Below are positions 9,905 through 18,162 of a stretch of 64,000 nucleotides of DNA, in pieces. The stretch is from Bacteroides sp. UBA7333 (GTDB lineage: Bacteria > Bacteroidota > Bacteroidia > Bacteroidales > Bacteroidaceae), in assembly GCA_002471195.1 (NCBI GenBank), contig DKPN01000009.1:64813-128812 (forward strand). The letters are read 5' to 3'. Below the pieces are notes generated by a model. It saw nothing but the letters and a program-made list of their open reading frames with translations, made no database searches and was not told where the DNA came from. The translations under genes and the position numbers were made by a program. Positions within the stretch are counted from its first letter, which is position 1; each line of letters begins with the position of its first letter.

Positions 9905-11407
9905 CTATAGATTCATTGCCCTTTGTTTATCATCTTCGAGCAATCGTTGCGCTTCAGCTTTTATTGTTTCGGCTGTAAAATCGAGTTGATTGGCAATGCC
10001 AAGTCCACATCTTTCATCAGCCAGAAAGAATCGAGCCGCTACACGTATTCTAATAAAATCGGGAACTCCGCATAGTGCTTCGCAAATATTCGATATAGTA
10101 CGCAACTTTTCATCTTCTGGCATTAATCTGAATAATGCACCCGGTTGCGAATAGTAATCGGTATCTTCACGATTGTTGTATGCCATGGCATCACCATCTA
10201 TTTTTAATGGAGGTTCGCTAAATCGATGGTCGTGCATTGGTCCATCAAAGCTATTCGGCTCATAATTTACCGATGCACCACCATTGTCGTCAATACGCAT
10301 ATGTCCATCTCTATTATAGTTGTGCACCGGAACCAATGGACGATTCACCGGAATAGATTCAAAATTAACTCCCAATCTATATCTATGTGCATCTCCATAG
10401 GCAAAGAGTCTACCTTGGAGCATCTTATCAGGTGAAAAACCTACACCCGGTATATTGTTAGCAGGGTTGAATGCTGCTTGCTCTATTTCTCCAAAATAAT
10501 TATTTACATTTCTATTCAGTTCGAAATATCCCACTTCAATTAATGGATAGTCTTTGTGACTCCACACCTTGGTCAAATCAAATGGGTTGACGCGATAAGT
10601 CAAGGCCTCTTCTTCGGGCATAATTTGAACATACATTGTCCATTTGGGGAAATTTCCTTTTTCTATATTTTCGAACAAATCACGTTGTGAAGCTTCTCGG
10701 TCGTGGCCTACAATTTCGGCAGCTTCGGCATTGGTATAATTTTCAATTCCTTGTTGAGTTCTGAAATGAAATTTAACCCAAAACCGTTCGTTTTTTGCAT
10801 TGAAAAAACTATAGGTATGACTGCTAAATCCATGCATATGTCTAAATCCTTTTGGAATCCCTCTATCGCTCATTAATATCATCACTTGATGTAATGTTTC
10901 AGGACTGAGTGACCAAAAATCCCACATTGCCGTATTGCTACGCATGTTGTTTCTAGGATCTCTTTTCTGCGTATGAATAAAATCTGGAAATTTTAAAGGA
11001 TCACGAATAAAGAATACGGGAGTATTATTTCCCACCAAATCCCAATTTCCTTGATCGGTATAAAATTTCAAAGCAAAACCACGCACATCTCTTTCGGTAT
11101 CGGCAGCACCTCTTTCGCCCGCTACGGTTGAGAATCTGGCCAGCATAGGAGTTTTTTTACCTATCTCTGCAAAAATAGATGCTTTGGTGTATGGAGTGAT
11201 ATCATGCGTTACTGTGAATTCGCCAAATGCTCCTGAGCCTTTGGCATGCACTACTCGTTCGGGTATTCGCTCTCGATCAAATGCTCCAAGTTTTTCAAGA
11301 AACCACACATTTTCCATTAATGCCGGACCACGTTTTCCTGCTGTTTTAATGTTTTCATTATCGGCTATTGGCTTACCTGCATTAGATACTAATTGATCTT
11401 TTTTCAT
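9905..11407 (-). CDS. katA: Monofunctional haem catalase
   Basis: It decomposes hydrogen peroxide. The 500-aa sequence is a small-subunit (clade 3-like) catalase. Visible residues are the distal His in VVHAKGSGAFGEF (His54), the Asn in VGNNTPVFF, the substrate-channel region around RFSTVAGERGAAD, and the proximal Tyr in RLFAYGDAHRYR (near 337). There is no signal peptide, so it is cytoplasmic. It is transcribed alone and converges on the M24 peptidase gene. In Bacteroides katA is known to be controlled by OxyR; the 195-base upstream region was read but no OxyR site could be assigned by eye. Confidence 0.96.
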   Translation of the reverse strand: MKKDQLVSNAGKPIADNENIKTAGKRGPALMENVWFLEKLGAFDRERIPERVVHAKGSGAFGEFTVTHDITPYTKASIFAEIGKKTPMLARFSTVAGERGAADTERDVRGFALKFYTDQGNWDLVGNNTPVFFIRDPLKFPDFIHTQKRDPRNNMRSNTAMWDFWSLSPETLHQVMILMSDRGIPKGFRHMHGFSSHTYSFFNAKNERFWVKFHFRTQQGIENYTNAEAAEIVGHDREASQRDLFENIEKGNFPKWTMYVQIMPEEEALTYRVNPFDLTKVWSHKDYPLIEVGYFELNRNVNNYFGEIEQAAFNPANNIPGVGFSPDKMLQGRLFAYGDAHRYRLGVNFESIPVNRPLVPVHNYNRDGHMRIDDNGGASVNYEPNSFDGPMHDHRFSEPPLKIDGDAMAYNNREDTDYYSQPGALFRLMPEDEKLRTISNICEALCGVPDFIRIRVAARFFLADERCGLGIANQLDFTAETIKAEAQRLLEDDKQRAMNL

Positions 11408-11603
11408 AATTCTATATTTTAGTAAAACAATTCAATAATAAAGCATAACAATCGATATTTTCTTTTGTTTCTATTCATCCATAAACTAACATTTATTTAT
11501 TGATCGTTTAATATAATAAATATCTTATTAGCTTTCGAATCTAAAATAAGAATGAAATAAGTAAAGACTTGAAATCGTCATCGCAATTCTATCCACCTAT
11601 CAA

Positions 11604-12497
11604 TTACCAATACCACATCACTCCAAATGAGCATGGCATCATTTGTGCACATTTATTATGAGCGAATAAGTTTTGTGTATCAAATCGAGCATATAATCCT
11701 ATATCTCCATAACCAATTTGAGCCAATAGGTTTACAGTAAATGGGCGCACGTGCATTCCATTCCCTAAATTTTCACTCTCTCCATTTACATGTGCTTTCG
11801 ATTTTATGCCATGACGAAATTCGACTTCGGGCCCAATTGCTGCAAACAATCTTCCTGATCCATTGATTCTTGTTTGAAATTCAATCGAAATAGGGATACG
11901 AAAATAAAAATGTCTCAATCGGCTTTTGCTGTAATGCAATTCATCTGTGCCCGAAACAATAATAGTAGTCTCTCTGTTTTTTCTAAATGCTTCATCTCCA
12001 TCGAGTTGAAACGATCGGAAGCCCCATCCTAAACCAAATGTGAGTCCCCATTGCTTATTTTTTGCTAATAGAATTTGACTGGATAAAAGGTTGAATCCTA
12101 TTTCCCAACTTTTCGATAGATTTAAATTTGCATGGTTTGTTTCTCGATACGACATAAAGTTGTTGGAGAGTGTTGCAAACCCTCCATAAATACCTGTTAC
12201 GTGACCATCGAAGTAATTTATACTACTCTTTTTTCGTGGAGCAAAAGGAAGAGCATCGAGTAGAGTGTTGCGGTCTTCACTGATTCGTGTCAGATAAACA
12301 CCTTCATAAATCTTTTCATTTTTGCATTGATCACTTTCTTGAATCTCTTCGTAGATTTTAATTTTTACATCATTCGTTCCTTTTACTATTATAATAGTAT
12401 CACCTTGTGACTCTACAGTTGTCTGGTTGGTTTCTTGAGCGTTGAGGTTGCCCCATATCAATAACATTGTACCGATTAATACAGTTTTTTTCATCAT
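11604..12497 (-). CDS. Outer-membrane beta-barrel protein
   Basis: This is an exported protein of 297 aa with a Sec signal peptide (MMKKTVLIGTMLLIWGNLNA, cleavage before QE) and a C-terminal region of alternating hydrophobic strands ending in Trp-Tyr-Trp, a typical barrel terminus. About 90 residues of soluble domain precede the barrel. It resembles the porin-family/PorT-like OMPs of Bacteroidales. It is the last of four genes behind an ECF sigma factor, suggesting that the sigma regulon includes an envelope component. No substrate can be inferred. Confidence 0.75.
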   Translation of the reverse strand: MMKKTVLIGTMLLIWGNLNAQETNQTTVESQGDTIIIVKGTNDVKIKIYEEIQESDQCKNEKIYEGVYLTRISEDRNTLLDALPFAPRKKSSINYFDGHVTGIYGGFATLSNNFMSYRETNHANLNLSKSWEIGFNLLSSQILLAKNKQWGLTFGLGWGFRSFQLDGDEAFRKNRETTIIVSGTDELHYSKSRLRHFYFRIPISIEFQTRINGSGRLFAAIGPEVEFRHGIKSKAHVNGESENLGNGMHVRPFTVNLLAQIGYGDIGLYARFDTQNLFAHNKCAQMMPCSFGVMWYW

Positions 12498-12523
12498 ATT
12501 ATTAAAGTTTTTAATTGTTTGTT

Positions 12524-12979
12524 TTATGGCTTAAATAGCATTTCAATCATTTGGTCGGCATCCAGATAGCCTTCTATATATACTAGCGTTGCTTTATCCT
12601 TTGCACCTCGTTTGTATAAAATATAGCGTTTCAATATTTTTTTATCTTTCTGGTGTGTTTCGGGCAATTGATAGTAGGCACTGATAATTTTCCCATCATC
12701 GACAATCTCTTGAATTTTTCGTGCTTTATGACTGATTTTGTCATTATTAAGGCATTCGAGTATGATAGATTGATAAGGAGTGATGTCTTTGAAAGTGATA
12801 CTTTTATAAAATGTTATATTATATCCTTTGAGCATATCTTTTGAAAGTTCTACCAAAGTTACCCCTTTCTGTTTGCCATAATCGCGAAAAATAGATGAAA
12901 TGCATAAGTCGGACTGTGCATGTGTTTTAAATACACATAATAGTAGGCTTATAATTAATGTACATATAAGTTTTTTCAT
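12524..12979 (-). CDS. Small secreted protein, DUF6108-like
   Basis: This 151-aa protein has an N-terminal signal peptide (MKKLICTLIISLLLCVFKTHA, then QSD). The mature part begins with the ISSIFRDYGKQKGVTLVELS stretch and ends with GYLDADQMIEMLF. It resembles small periplasmic Bacteroidales families (DUF6108 or DUF4252), often found next to ECF sigma factors. It lies 26 bases before the OMP gene and 2 bases after the putative anti-sigma gene, so all are co-transcribed. No enzymatic motif is seen and the molecular role is unknown. Confidence 0.65.
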   Translation of the reverse strand: MKKLICTLIISLLLCVFKTHAQSDLCISSIFRDYGKQKGVTLVELSKDMLKGYNITFYKSITFKDITPYQSIILECLNNDKISHKARKIQEIVDDGKIISAYYQLPETHQKDKKILKRYILYKRGAKDKATLVYIEGYLDADQMIEMLFKP

Positions 12980-12981
12980 AA

Positions 12982-13410
12982 TTAATTGTGCAATAGATTA
13001 TTAAATAAATCCTCTTCGCTTATTGATACGGCTTTCAAAGAGTTGAATGCTTCTTGAACAACCAAATCTTTTTCTGTGAAACATACTCCATCAATCATGA
13101 CATAGTTTTGGGGAAGTGCAAAATTTTTATACATGGCAATGCCTCCAAAGATAATTAGAGCACAGGCTGCTGATACAATGACACCCAAACGAACCAATCG
13201 ATATGAGAACTTACGTTTGATTGGTAATATCACCTCTGGTTTTTTGTTAGTTTTCTTTTCAATCTCTTCGTCGAAATAGGAAAAAAAGAGGCGATACTTC
13301 TCTATATGAGTAGGTAGGTTTTCTTGTGTGAAGTATAAGCGTATCTGCTTTTCTTCTTCGCACGTTGTTTCGCCTTCGAAATATTTATCAATCAACTCTT
13401 TAATTATCAT
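12982..13410 (-). CDS. Putative membrane anti-sigma factor
   Basis: This 142-aa protein has a cytosolic N-terminal part of about 70 residues containing YFEGETTCEEEKQIRLYF, then a basic patch and a single transmembrane segment (VRLGVIVSAACALIIFGGIA, about residues 73-92), and a short external tail. Its ATG overlaps the stop of the sigma gene by 4 bases (ATGA), which indicates translational coupling. Position and topology fit an anti-sigma factor, and the YFEGETTxEEE motif recurs in Bacteroidales proteins beside ECF sigmas. It has no FecR domain. The role is inferred from context. Confidence 0.6.
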   Translation of the reverse strand: MIIKELIDKYFEGETTCEEEKQIRLYFTQENLPTHIEKYRLFFSYFDEEIEKKTNKKPEVILPIKRKFSYRLVRLGVIVSAACALIIFGGIAMYKNFALPQNYVMIDGVCFTEKDLVVQEAFNSLKAVSISEEDLFNNLLHN

Positions 13411-13925
13411 ATCTTATTTCTCCTTTCTTTTATTACCTGAAAATATTTTTCACGTACTTTTTTTCGTCCTCTCGACAAATTGCTTCTAATAGTTTCGGGG
13501 GCACATCCCGTAATTTCACCAATCTCTTCAGCTTCGTACCCTTCAACATCTTTCATATAAATAATGGTACGTTGTATAGGAGGTAATGAATCGATGATAA
13601 TTTTCATTAAACTGCATTCATCTTTTATCTCTAATATCGTGTCGGGCAAATATTCCTTTTTATCGGCCAACTGAACATTTTCGTAAGAAACTGCTGCTGC
13701 TTTTCTGGTGCGACATATATCGATGCAATGGTTATGCGTTATGCTCATAGCCAATGATTCGAGGTTTCGATATTCATTCAACTTGTCACGCTGATTCCAA
13801 AGTTTTATCAATACTTCTTGTACTACGTCCTCTGCATCGAGAGAATCGTTACATAACTTTAGCGCATAGTTTTGCAATTTATGTCGCATCGGAAGTATTT
13901 TTATTTTGAATTCGTTTAACTCCAT
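13407..13925 (-). CDS. ECF RNA polymerase sigma factor
   Basis: This extracytoplasmic-function sigma-70 factor (172 aa) has region 2 with DAEDVVQEVLIKLWNQRD and region 4 helix-turn-helix with YEAEEIGEITGCAPETIRSN. The ATG at 13925 (MELNEFKIK) was chosen because an in-frame upstream extension to 14123 adds 66 residues unlike any sigma factor and runs through the hairpin at 14081-14130. It is first of an operon with anti-sigma, small secreted protein and OMP. No TonB receptor or sulfatase locus adjoins, so it is not an obvious polysaccharide-utilisation regulator; an envelope signal is more likely. Confidence 0.88.
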   Translation of the reverse strand: MELNEFKIKILPMRHKLQNYALKLCNDSLDAEDVVQEVLIKLWNQRDKLNEYRNLESLAMSITHNHCIDICRTRKAAAVSYENVQLADKKEYLPDTILEIKDECSLMKIIIDSLPPIQRTIIYMKDVEGYEAEEIGEITGCAPETIRSNLSRGRKKVREKYFQVIKERRNKI

Positions 13926-14080
13926 TCTACTATTAAGACGAAAAAGATGGAAAAGTGTGACATCAATAATGCATTTTTTTAATGCGGATGACAAAGAAAA
14001 GAGTTTTTGTCGGTTTTTTAATAGAAAAAGATTGAAGTTCTGCTCGCTGACAATGACTTGTTTAAATAAAATGAAATAAA

Positions 14081-14130
14081 AAACAGCGTGAGAAGCAGGC
14101 TTTATATATTCACCTGTTCTCACGCTGTTT
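14081..14130 (-). terminator. Terminator of the cca transcript
   Basis: AAACAGCGTGAGAA (14081 on) pairs with TTCTCACGCTGTTT (to 14130), with the stem extended by a CAGG/CCTG pair across a one-base bulge and a roughly 13-nt loop. On the minus strand it is followed by a T-rich run (TTTATTTCATTTTA). Confidence 0.75.
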
Positions 14131-14210
14131 CTGGATATTTTGTTTGATAACTCTAAGCTGCTCTAGCAAAGGCTCAGATTATAATCGATATATATTCTTC
14201 GTTGATTGCT

Positions 14211-14311
14211 ATTCTTTTTTAGATACCTATTGTTTACCAATGAGATATCCGTTGTTCACTAATGTGATACTGGTTATTCACATTTGTGAAATAGGTCATT
14301 TCACAACACGA
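14211..14311. repeat. Phased array of 13-nt dyads, 22-bp period (locus A)
   Basis: Cores TTTACCAATGAGA (14233), TTCACTAATGTGA (14255), TTCACATTTGTGA (14277) and TTTCACAACACGA (14299) start exactly 22 bp apart and are separated by 9-nt spacers (TATCCGTTG, TACTGGTTA, AATAGGTCA). A weaker unit precedes them at 14211. The two middle cores are palindromes of the form TCAC-N4-GTGA. The array ends 4 bases from the cca stop codon, in its 3' UTR. No function is known; see locus D for the same layout. Confidence 0.7.
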
Positions 14312-14315
14312 TTTA

Positions 14316-15773
14316 TTACAGTTTATTATCTGTTGCTTGTGTTTCCGGCCTTTTTAAACCATATTTTTCGGCTTTTTTTAGCATAAACTCATAAGCAGCA
14401 TCATATTCGTTTGGAATCACACCATCAAGAATCGCATCTTTGATGGCCATTTTGAGTTGGCCCACTACTTGACAAGGCTGAAGATGAAATATCTGCATAA
14501 TTTCTTCACCGCCAATAGGAGGTTGAAAGTTTCTGACTCTATCTTTCTCTTCTATATCTTTCAATTTTTGGCGTACTAGAGCAAAGTTATTCAGAAATCG
14601 CTGTTTACGTTCATTGTTTTTAGAGGTAATATCGGCTTCGCACAACGTCATTAAATGATCAATATCATCGCCGGCTTCGAACAAGAGTCGACGCACAGCC
14701 GAATCGGTAACGATATCATCGGCTATCACAATAGGGCGCATATGTAAACTGACCATTTTTTGAACAAACTTCATTTTTTCGTTCATCGGTAGTTTCATTC
14801 TTCGAAAAATATTAGGTATCATTCGTTCGCCAATAAAGTTATGGTTATGGAATGTCCATCCGGCTTTCGGTTCCCAACGTTTCGTTACAGGTTTTGCAAT
14901 ATCATGCAGCAAAGCTCCCCATCGCAACCACAAGTTATCGGTAGTTTTACTAATGTTATCGAGTACTTCCAAAGTGTGATAAAAGTTATCCTTATGTGCA
15001 CGTCCGTTGCGTGTTTCGATGCCTTGCATGGCAGCCAACTCAGGAAAGATAAGTTCTAATAAGCCACTTCGTTCTAAATCGATAAAGCCTTTCGATGGGA
15101 CGGGTGACAGGATGATCTTGTTCAATTCTTCGGCAATACGTTCGCCCGAAATTATTTCAATTCGTTCGCGATTGCGGCAAAGCGATTCGAAGGTATCATC
15201 ATCAATATAAAAATTAAGTTGAGTTGCAAAGCGAATACAACGCATCATGCGTAAAGGGTCATCGCTAAAGGTAATATCCGGATCGAGTGGGGTACGAATG
15301 GTACGTTCCTTTAAATCGTTTACACCATTAAAGGGGTCTACTAATTCTCCAAATCGATCTTTATTGAGGCATACTGCCATTGCGTTGATGGTAAAATCTC
15401 GTCGGTTTTGATCATCTTCGAGTGTTCCATCTTCGACGATGGGTTTACGCGAATCGCGTTGATACGACTCCTTTCTGGCTCCCACAAACTCTACTTCTGT
15501 GCCATGATATTTCACTTGAGCAGTACCAAAGTTTTTGAATACTGACACATGTGCTCCTTTACCTAAACGGCGTCCAAGGGCTTGTGCCATTTCAATGCCA
15601 CTACCTACCACCACTACATCGATATCTTTTGATGGACGCTCCAAAAAAAGATCGCGCACATATCCACCTACCACATAACATTCCAAGCCAAGTTCATCGG
15701 CTGTATCGGCTATTTGCGTAAATATTTTATCGCTGAATTTTTCTTTTAATTGTTCGCGAGTTAATTCTATCAT
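14316..15773 (-). CDS. cca: CCA tRNA nucleotidyltransferase with HD domain
   Basis: It adds or repairs the 3' CCA end of tRNAs; the tRNA-Phe gene in this window does not encode CCA, which fits the need. The 485-aa protein has the class II nucleotidyltransferase head with GGYVRD and KDIDVVVVGSG, the RRDFTINAM motif, the LRMMRCIRFATQL neck, and a C-terminal HD domain (WGALLHDIAKP, about residue 290). The close relative poly(A) polymerase is excluded by the lack of a basic C-terminal extension, though not rigorously. It has its own promoter upstream and terminator downstream. Confidence 0.92.
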   Translation of the reverse strand: MIELTREQLKEKFSDKIFTQIADTADELGLECYVVGGYVRDLFLERPSKDIDVVVVGSGIEMAQALGRRLGKGAHVSVFKNFGTAQVKYHGTEVEFVGARKESYQRDSRKPIVEDGTLEDDQNRRDFTINAMAVCLNKDRFGELVDPFNGVNDLKERTIRTPLDPDITFSDDPLRMMRCIRFATQLNFYIDDDTFESLCRNRERIEIISGERIAEELNKIILSPVPSKGFIDLERSGLLELIFPELAAMQGIETRNGRAHKDNFYHTLEVLDNISKTTDNLWLRWGALLHDIAKPVTKRWEPKAGWTFHNHNFIGERMIPNIFRRMKLPMNEKMKFVQKMVSLHMRPIVIADDIVTDSAVRRLLFEAGDDIDHLMTLCEADITSKNNERKQRFLNNFALVRQKLKDIEEKDRVRNFQPPIGGEEIMQIFHLQPCQVVGQLKMAIKDAILDGVIPNEYDAAYEFMLKKAEKYGLKRPETQATDNKL

Positions 15774-15833
15774 ATATTCAATATTGAACTGTTTTTTGAA
15801 CAGTCCTCATCATTTTTTGTTCGTATTAAATTG

Positions 15834-15841
15834 CAAAGGTA
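15834..15841 (-). promoter_or_regulatory. -7 promoter element of cca
   Basis: Minus-strand TACCTTTG lies 60 bases before the cca ATG. It is arranged back to back with the plus-strand promoter at 15887. Confidence 0.6.
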
Positions 15842-15886
15842 CTATTTTTCGTGTTTAACATTCTACTTAGCTATTCAATTTTATGG

Positions 15887-15894
15887 TATATTTG
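15887..15894 (+). promoter_or_regulatory. -7 promoter element of the 15926 lipoprotein gene
   Basis: TATATTTG matches TAnnTTTG and lies 31 bases before the ATG. Confidence 0.6.
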
Positions 15895-15925
15895 CCTCGA
15901 AGTTAAAACTATAAATTGATTCAAA

Positions 15926-16771
15926 ATGAAGAATTTGATATTTACAGCATTGTGTTTGTTTGCTATTTTACTGACTTCGTGTGGCAATAAAACCGACAAG
16001 TTGGCAAATGAAAAATTGCAAATGGCCCAGTCGGCATTTGCAGAAGGCGATTATAATGAGGCTAAAACTCAAATAGATAGTATACGCATTTTATATCCAA
16101 AAGCTTTTGATGCTCGTCGTGAAGCGATTGCTTTAATGCAACAAGTAGAGTTAAAGGAGCAACAAGAAAGTTTGATATATATGGATAGTATTCTGAAGAT
16201 AAGAGAACATCAGCTCGATTCTATTAAAGGTAAATTCACTTTCGAGAAGAATGAACAATATCAGCAAGTAGGAAATTATTTTTGGCCTACACAAACTGTC
16301 GAAAAGAATTTGCATCGTAGCTTTCTTCGTTTTCAGGTCAATGAACAGGGCACGATGACCATGACATCCATTTATTGTGGCAAAAGCTTTATCCATCATC
16401 TTGCTGTTAAAGTAATAGCACCGGATGGAACATTTGCCGAAACTCCTGCATCGCGCGATAGTTATGAAACTACCGACTTAGATGAAAAGATAGAGAAAGC
16501 CGATTTTAAGATGGGTGAAGATGGTAATGTGATGGGATTTTTATATGTAAATCGCGATAAAAAAATTAAAATAGAATATCTAGGAGGCAAGAAATATGTT
16601 TATCAGATGACACCGACCGATCAAACTGCATTGGTAAATGTATATGATTTGGCTCAAATTTTATCGACTATCACAAATATAAAGAAAGAGCAAGAAGAGG
16701 CTCGCCAAAAAGTACAGTTTATTGAGAAGAAAATCAATGAACGTCAGAGTGTATCCAACTTAGAGAAATAG
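15926..16771 (+). CDS. Lipoprotein with TPR-like and coiled-coil segments
   Basis: This 281-aa protein has a lipoprotein signal (FAILLTSCGNK, Cys about 19). Residues 25-70 resemble one TPR-like helix pair (AFAEGDYNEAKTQIDSIRIL), then a charged helix (VELKEQQESLIYMDSILKIR). A beta-rich central domain (about 105-225) follows, and a coiled-coil tail near 245-281 (KKEQEEARQKVQFIEKKINE). Similar lipoproteins occur across Bacteroidales but no function is known to me. It has its own promoter and a small hairpin after the stop. It is not obviously linked to its neighbours. Confidence 0.7.
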   Translation: MKNLIFTALCLFAILLTSCGNKTDKLANEKLQMAQSAFAEGDYNEAKTQIDSIRILYPKAFDARREAIALMQQVELKEQQESLIYMDSILKIREHQLDSIKGKFTFEKNEQYQQVGNYFWPTQTVEKNLHRSFLRFQVNEQGTMTMTSIYCGKSFIHHLAVKVIAPDGTFAETPASRDSYETTDLDEKIEKADFKMGEDGNVMGFLYVNRDKKIKIEYLGGKKYVYQMTPTDQTALVNVYDLAQILSTITNIKKEQEEARQKVQFIEKKINERQSVSNLEK

Positions 16772-16772
16772 T

Positions 16773-16798
16773 AATTCCATTTTCTTGTAAAATGGAAT
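16773..16798 (+). terminator. Short hairpin after the 15926 lipoprotein gene
   Basis: AATTCCATTT and AAATGGAATT pair over 10 bp around a short loop directly after the stop codon. The following T tract is poor, so termination is uncertain. Confidence 0.45.
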
Positions 16799-16882
16799 TT
16801 ATGCTCTATTGATAAACACAATATTAGATTGGCTTTAAGATAATGTATAGGGATATTTGTAGCTCGTAAAAAATAGATTGTT

Positions 16883-17269
16883 ATGGCAAAAGTAATCAAT
16901 TATAAAAACTACAGAAAACTTTATTCGGACAGTAAATTATGGTCGAAAATAGTAAAGGTGGCAAAAATCGCAGGTATAAAAGTGATATATGCGGCTTTGC
17001 TTTTATATTATGTATCGTGCGATCCTAAAGTTTCTGTAAAAGATAAAGCTAAAATATATGGTGTATTGGGTTACTTTATTTTGCCAGTCGACTTGATTCC
17101 CGATGCGATGCCAATGGTAGGTTATGGAGATGACTTGACGGCACTGTTGTGGGCACTCCATGCTGTATGGTCGAATGTTACTCCCGAAATGGAATCCAAA
17201 GCAAAAATTCGATTGCAAGAGTGGTTTGGTACCATCAACAATGATGAGATGAATAGATTGTTAGAATAA
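16883..17269 (+). CDS. DUF1232 (YkvA-like) small membrane protein
   Basis: This 128-aa protein carries the DUF1232 signature KAKIYGVLGYFILPVDLIPDAMP followed by GYGDDLTALLWAL, quoted here as two adjoining pieces (KAKIYGVLGYFI and LPVDLIPDAMP). It has one or two hydrophobic segments. The family is widespread and its molecular role is unsettled. It stands alone between the lipoprotein gene and the converging SDR gene. Confidence 0.85.
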   Translation: MAKVINYKNYRKLYSDSKLWSKIVKVAKIAGIKVIYAALLLYYVSCDPKVSVKDKAKIYGVLGYFILPVDLIPDAMPMVGYGDDLTALLWALHAVWSNVTPEMESKAKIRLQEWFGTINNDEMNRLLE

Positions 17270-17303
17270 CTTTCGATGATGAATTATCTATTGTATAATT
17301 TTA

Positions 17304-18149
17304 TTATAACCATTTTCTTACCCATTTCTCAGACTCCTCCCAAAGTTCTAATTTTTTCGAATTGTTACTGTATTTATCGGAGATCGCTTTGGTACGTGCG
17401 TTAGCATTAAAAGTTCCTGTTTTACCTTCATATTCTTGGTTTAATAAAAGGCGGATAGCTGTATCGGCTCCTTGGCGAGGGGTTTTGATGAAAGGTCTAA
17501 ATAGTATATCGGTCAATGGGTCGAACCAAGCGTGCATAGTGATAATTGGAGTAGACACAATGCCGGGATCGGCAGCATTCACACAAATGCCTTTTTCTTT
17601 GATTCGATCGGAAAGCTCTAGCGTGAAAAGAAGTAATGCCAGTTTTGTGTTACTATAAATAGGGATGCGTAGAAAATTTCCTTTTCGCCCTCTTACAAAG
17701 AAGTGTGGCATTTCTATTTTTCCAATGGCATAGGTACACGAAACCATATTGACAATGCGGCTTCCTTTTTCCATAAGTGGGATAAGTTTGCGTGTAAGCA
17801 AATAGGGTGCTAGATAATTGACACAAACCGTACGCTCAACCCCTTCTCTTGTAATATTCAATTTGGTATCCATGGTTCCTGCGTTATTCATTAATAAAGC
17901 AATGCGTTTGCCCATTAACAAAATTCTTTCAGCTACATGATATACTGATGGCATTGATGAGAAATCGGCTTGCATCACTTGTATATTTTGATTCCCCGTC
18001 TTTTTAATTATTTCATTTTTAATTTTTTCCCCTTTTAGGGTGGTGTAACAAATCATAATAATTGTATAACCTTTTAGTGCTACCTCATAAGTGATTTCCG
18101 ATCCCATTCCACCATCTGCACCCGTTATTATCGCAATACCCTGTTTCAT
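17304..18149 (-). CDS. Short-chain dehydrogenase, probable 3-beta-hydroxysteroid dehydrogenase
   Basis: This NAD(P)-dependent oxidoreductase has 281 aa, with the Rossmann motif TGADGGMG (residues 8-15), NNAG, the catalytic Ser in NMVSCTYAIG and YSNTK (Tyr and Lys of the active site). It is third in an operon with an Old-Yellow-Enzyme-like reductase and a steroid 5-alpha-reductase-like membrane protein. The same three families form the cluster reported in gut Bacteroidota for conversion of 3-oxo bile acid intermediates into iso/allo forms, where the SDR acts as 3-beta-HSDH. The family assignment is firm; the steroid substrate is inferred from the neighbours. Confidence 0.8.
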   Translation of the reverse strand: MKQGIAIITGADGGMGSEITYEVALKGYTIIMICYTTLKGEKIKNEIIKKTGNQNIQVMQADFSSMPSVYHVAERILLMGKRIALLMNNAGTMDTKLNITREGVERTVCVNYLAPYLLTRKLIPLMEKGSRIVNMVSCTYAIGKIEMPHFFVRGRKGNFLRIPIYSNTKLALLLFTLELSDRIKEKGICVNAADPGIVSTPIITMHAWFDPLTDILFRPFIKTPRQGADTAIRLLLNQEYEGKTGTFNANARTKAISDKYSNNSKKLELWEESEKWVRKWL

Positions 18150-18162
18150 ATACTTCCTTTTA

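Noticed and set aside
13926..14123. N-terminal extension of the ECF sigma factor
   Set aside because: The extra 66 residues are not sigma-like and run through the cca terminator hairpin.
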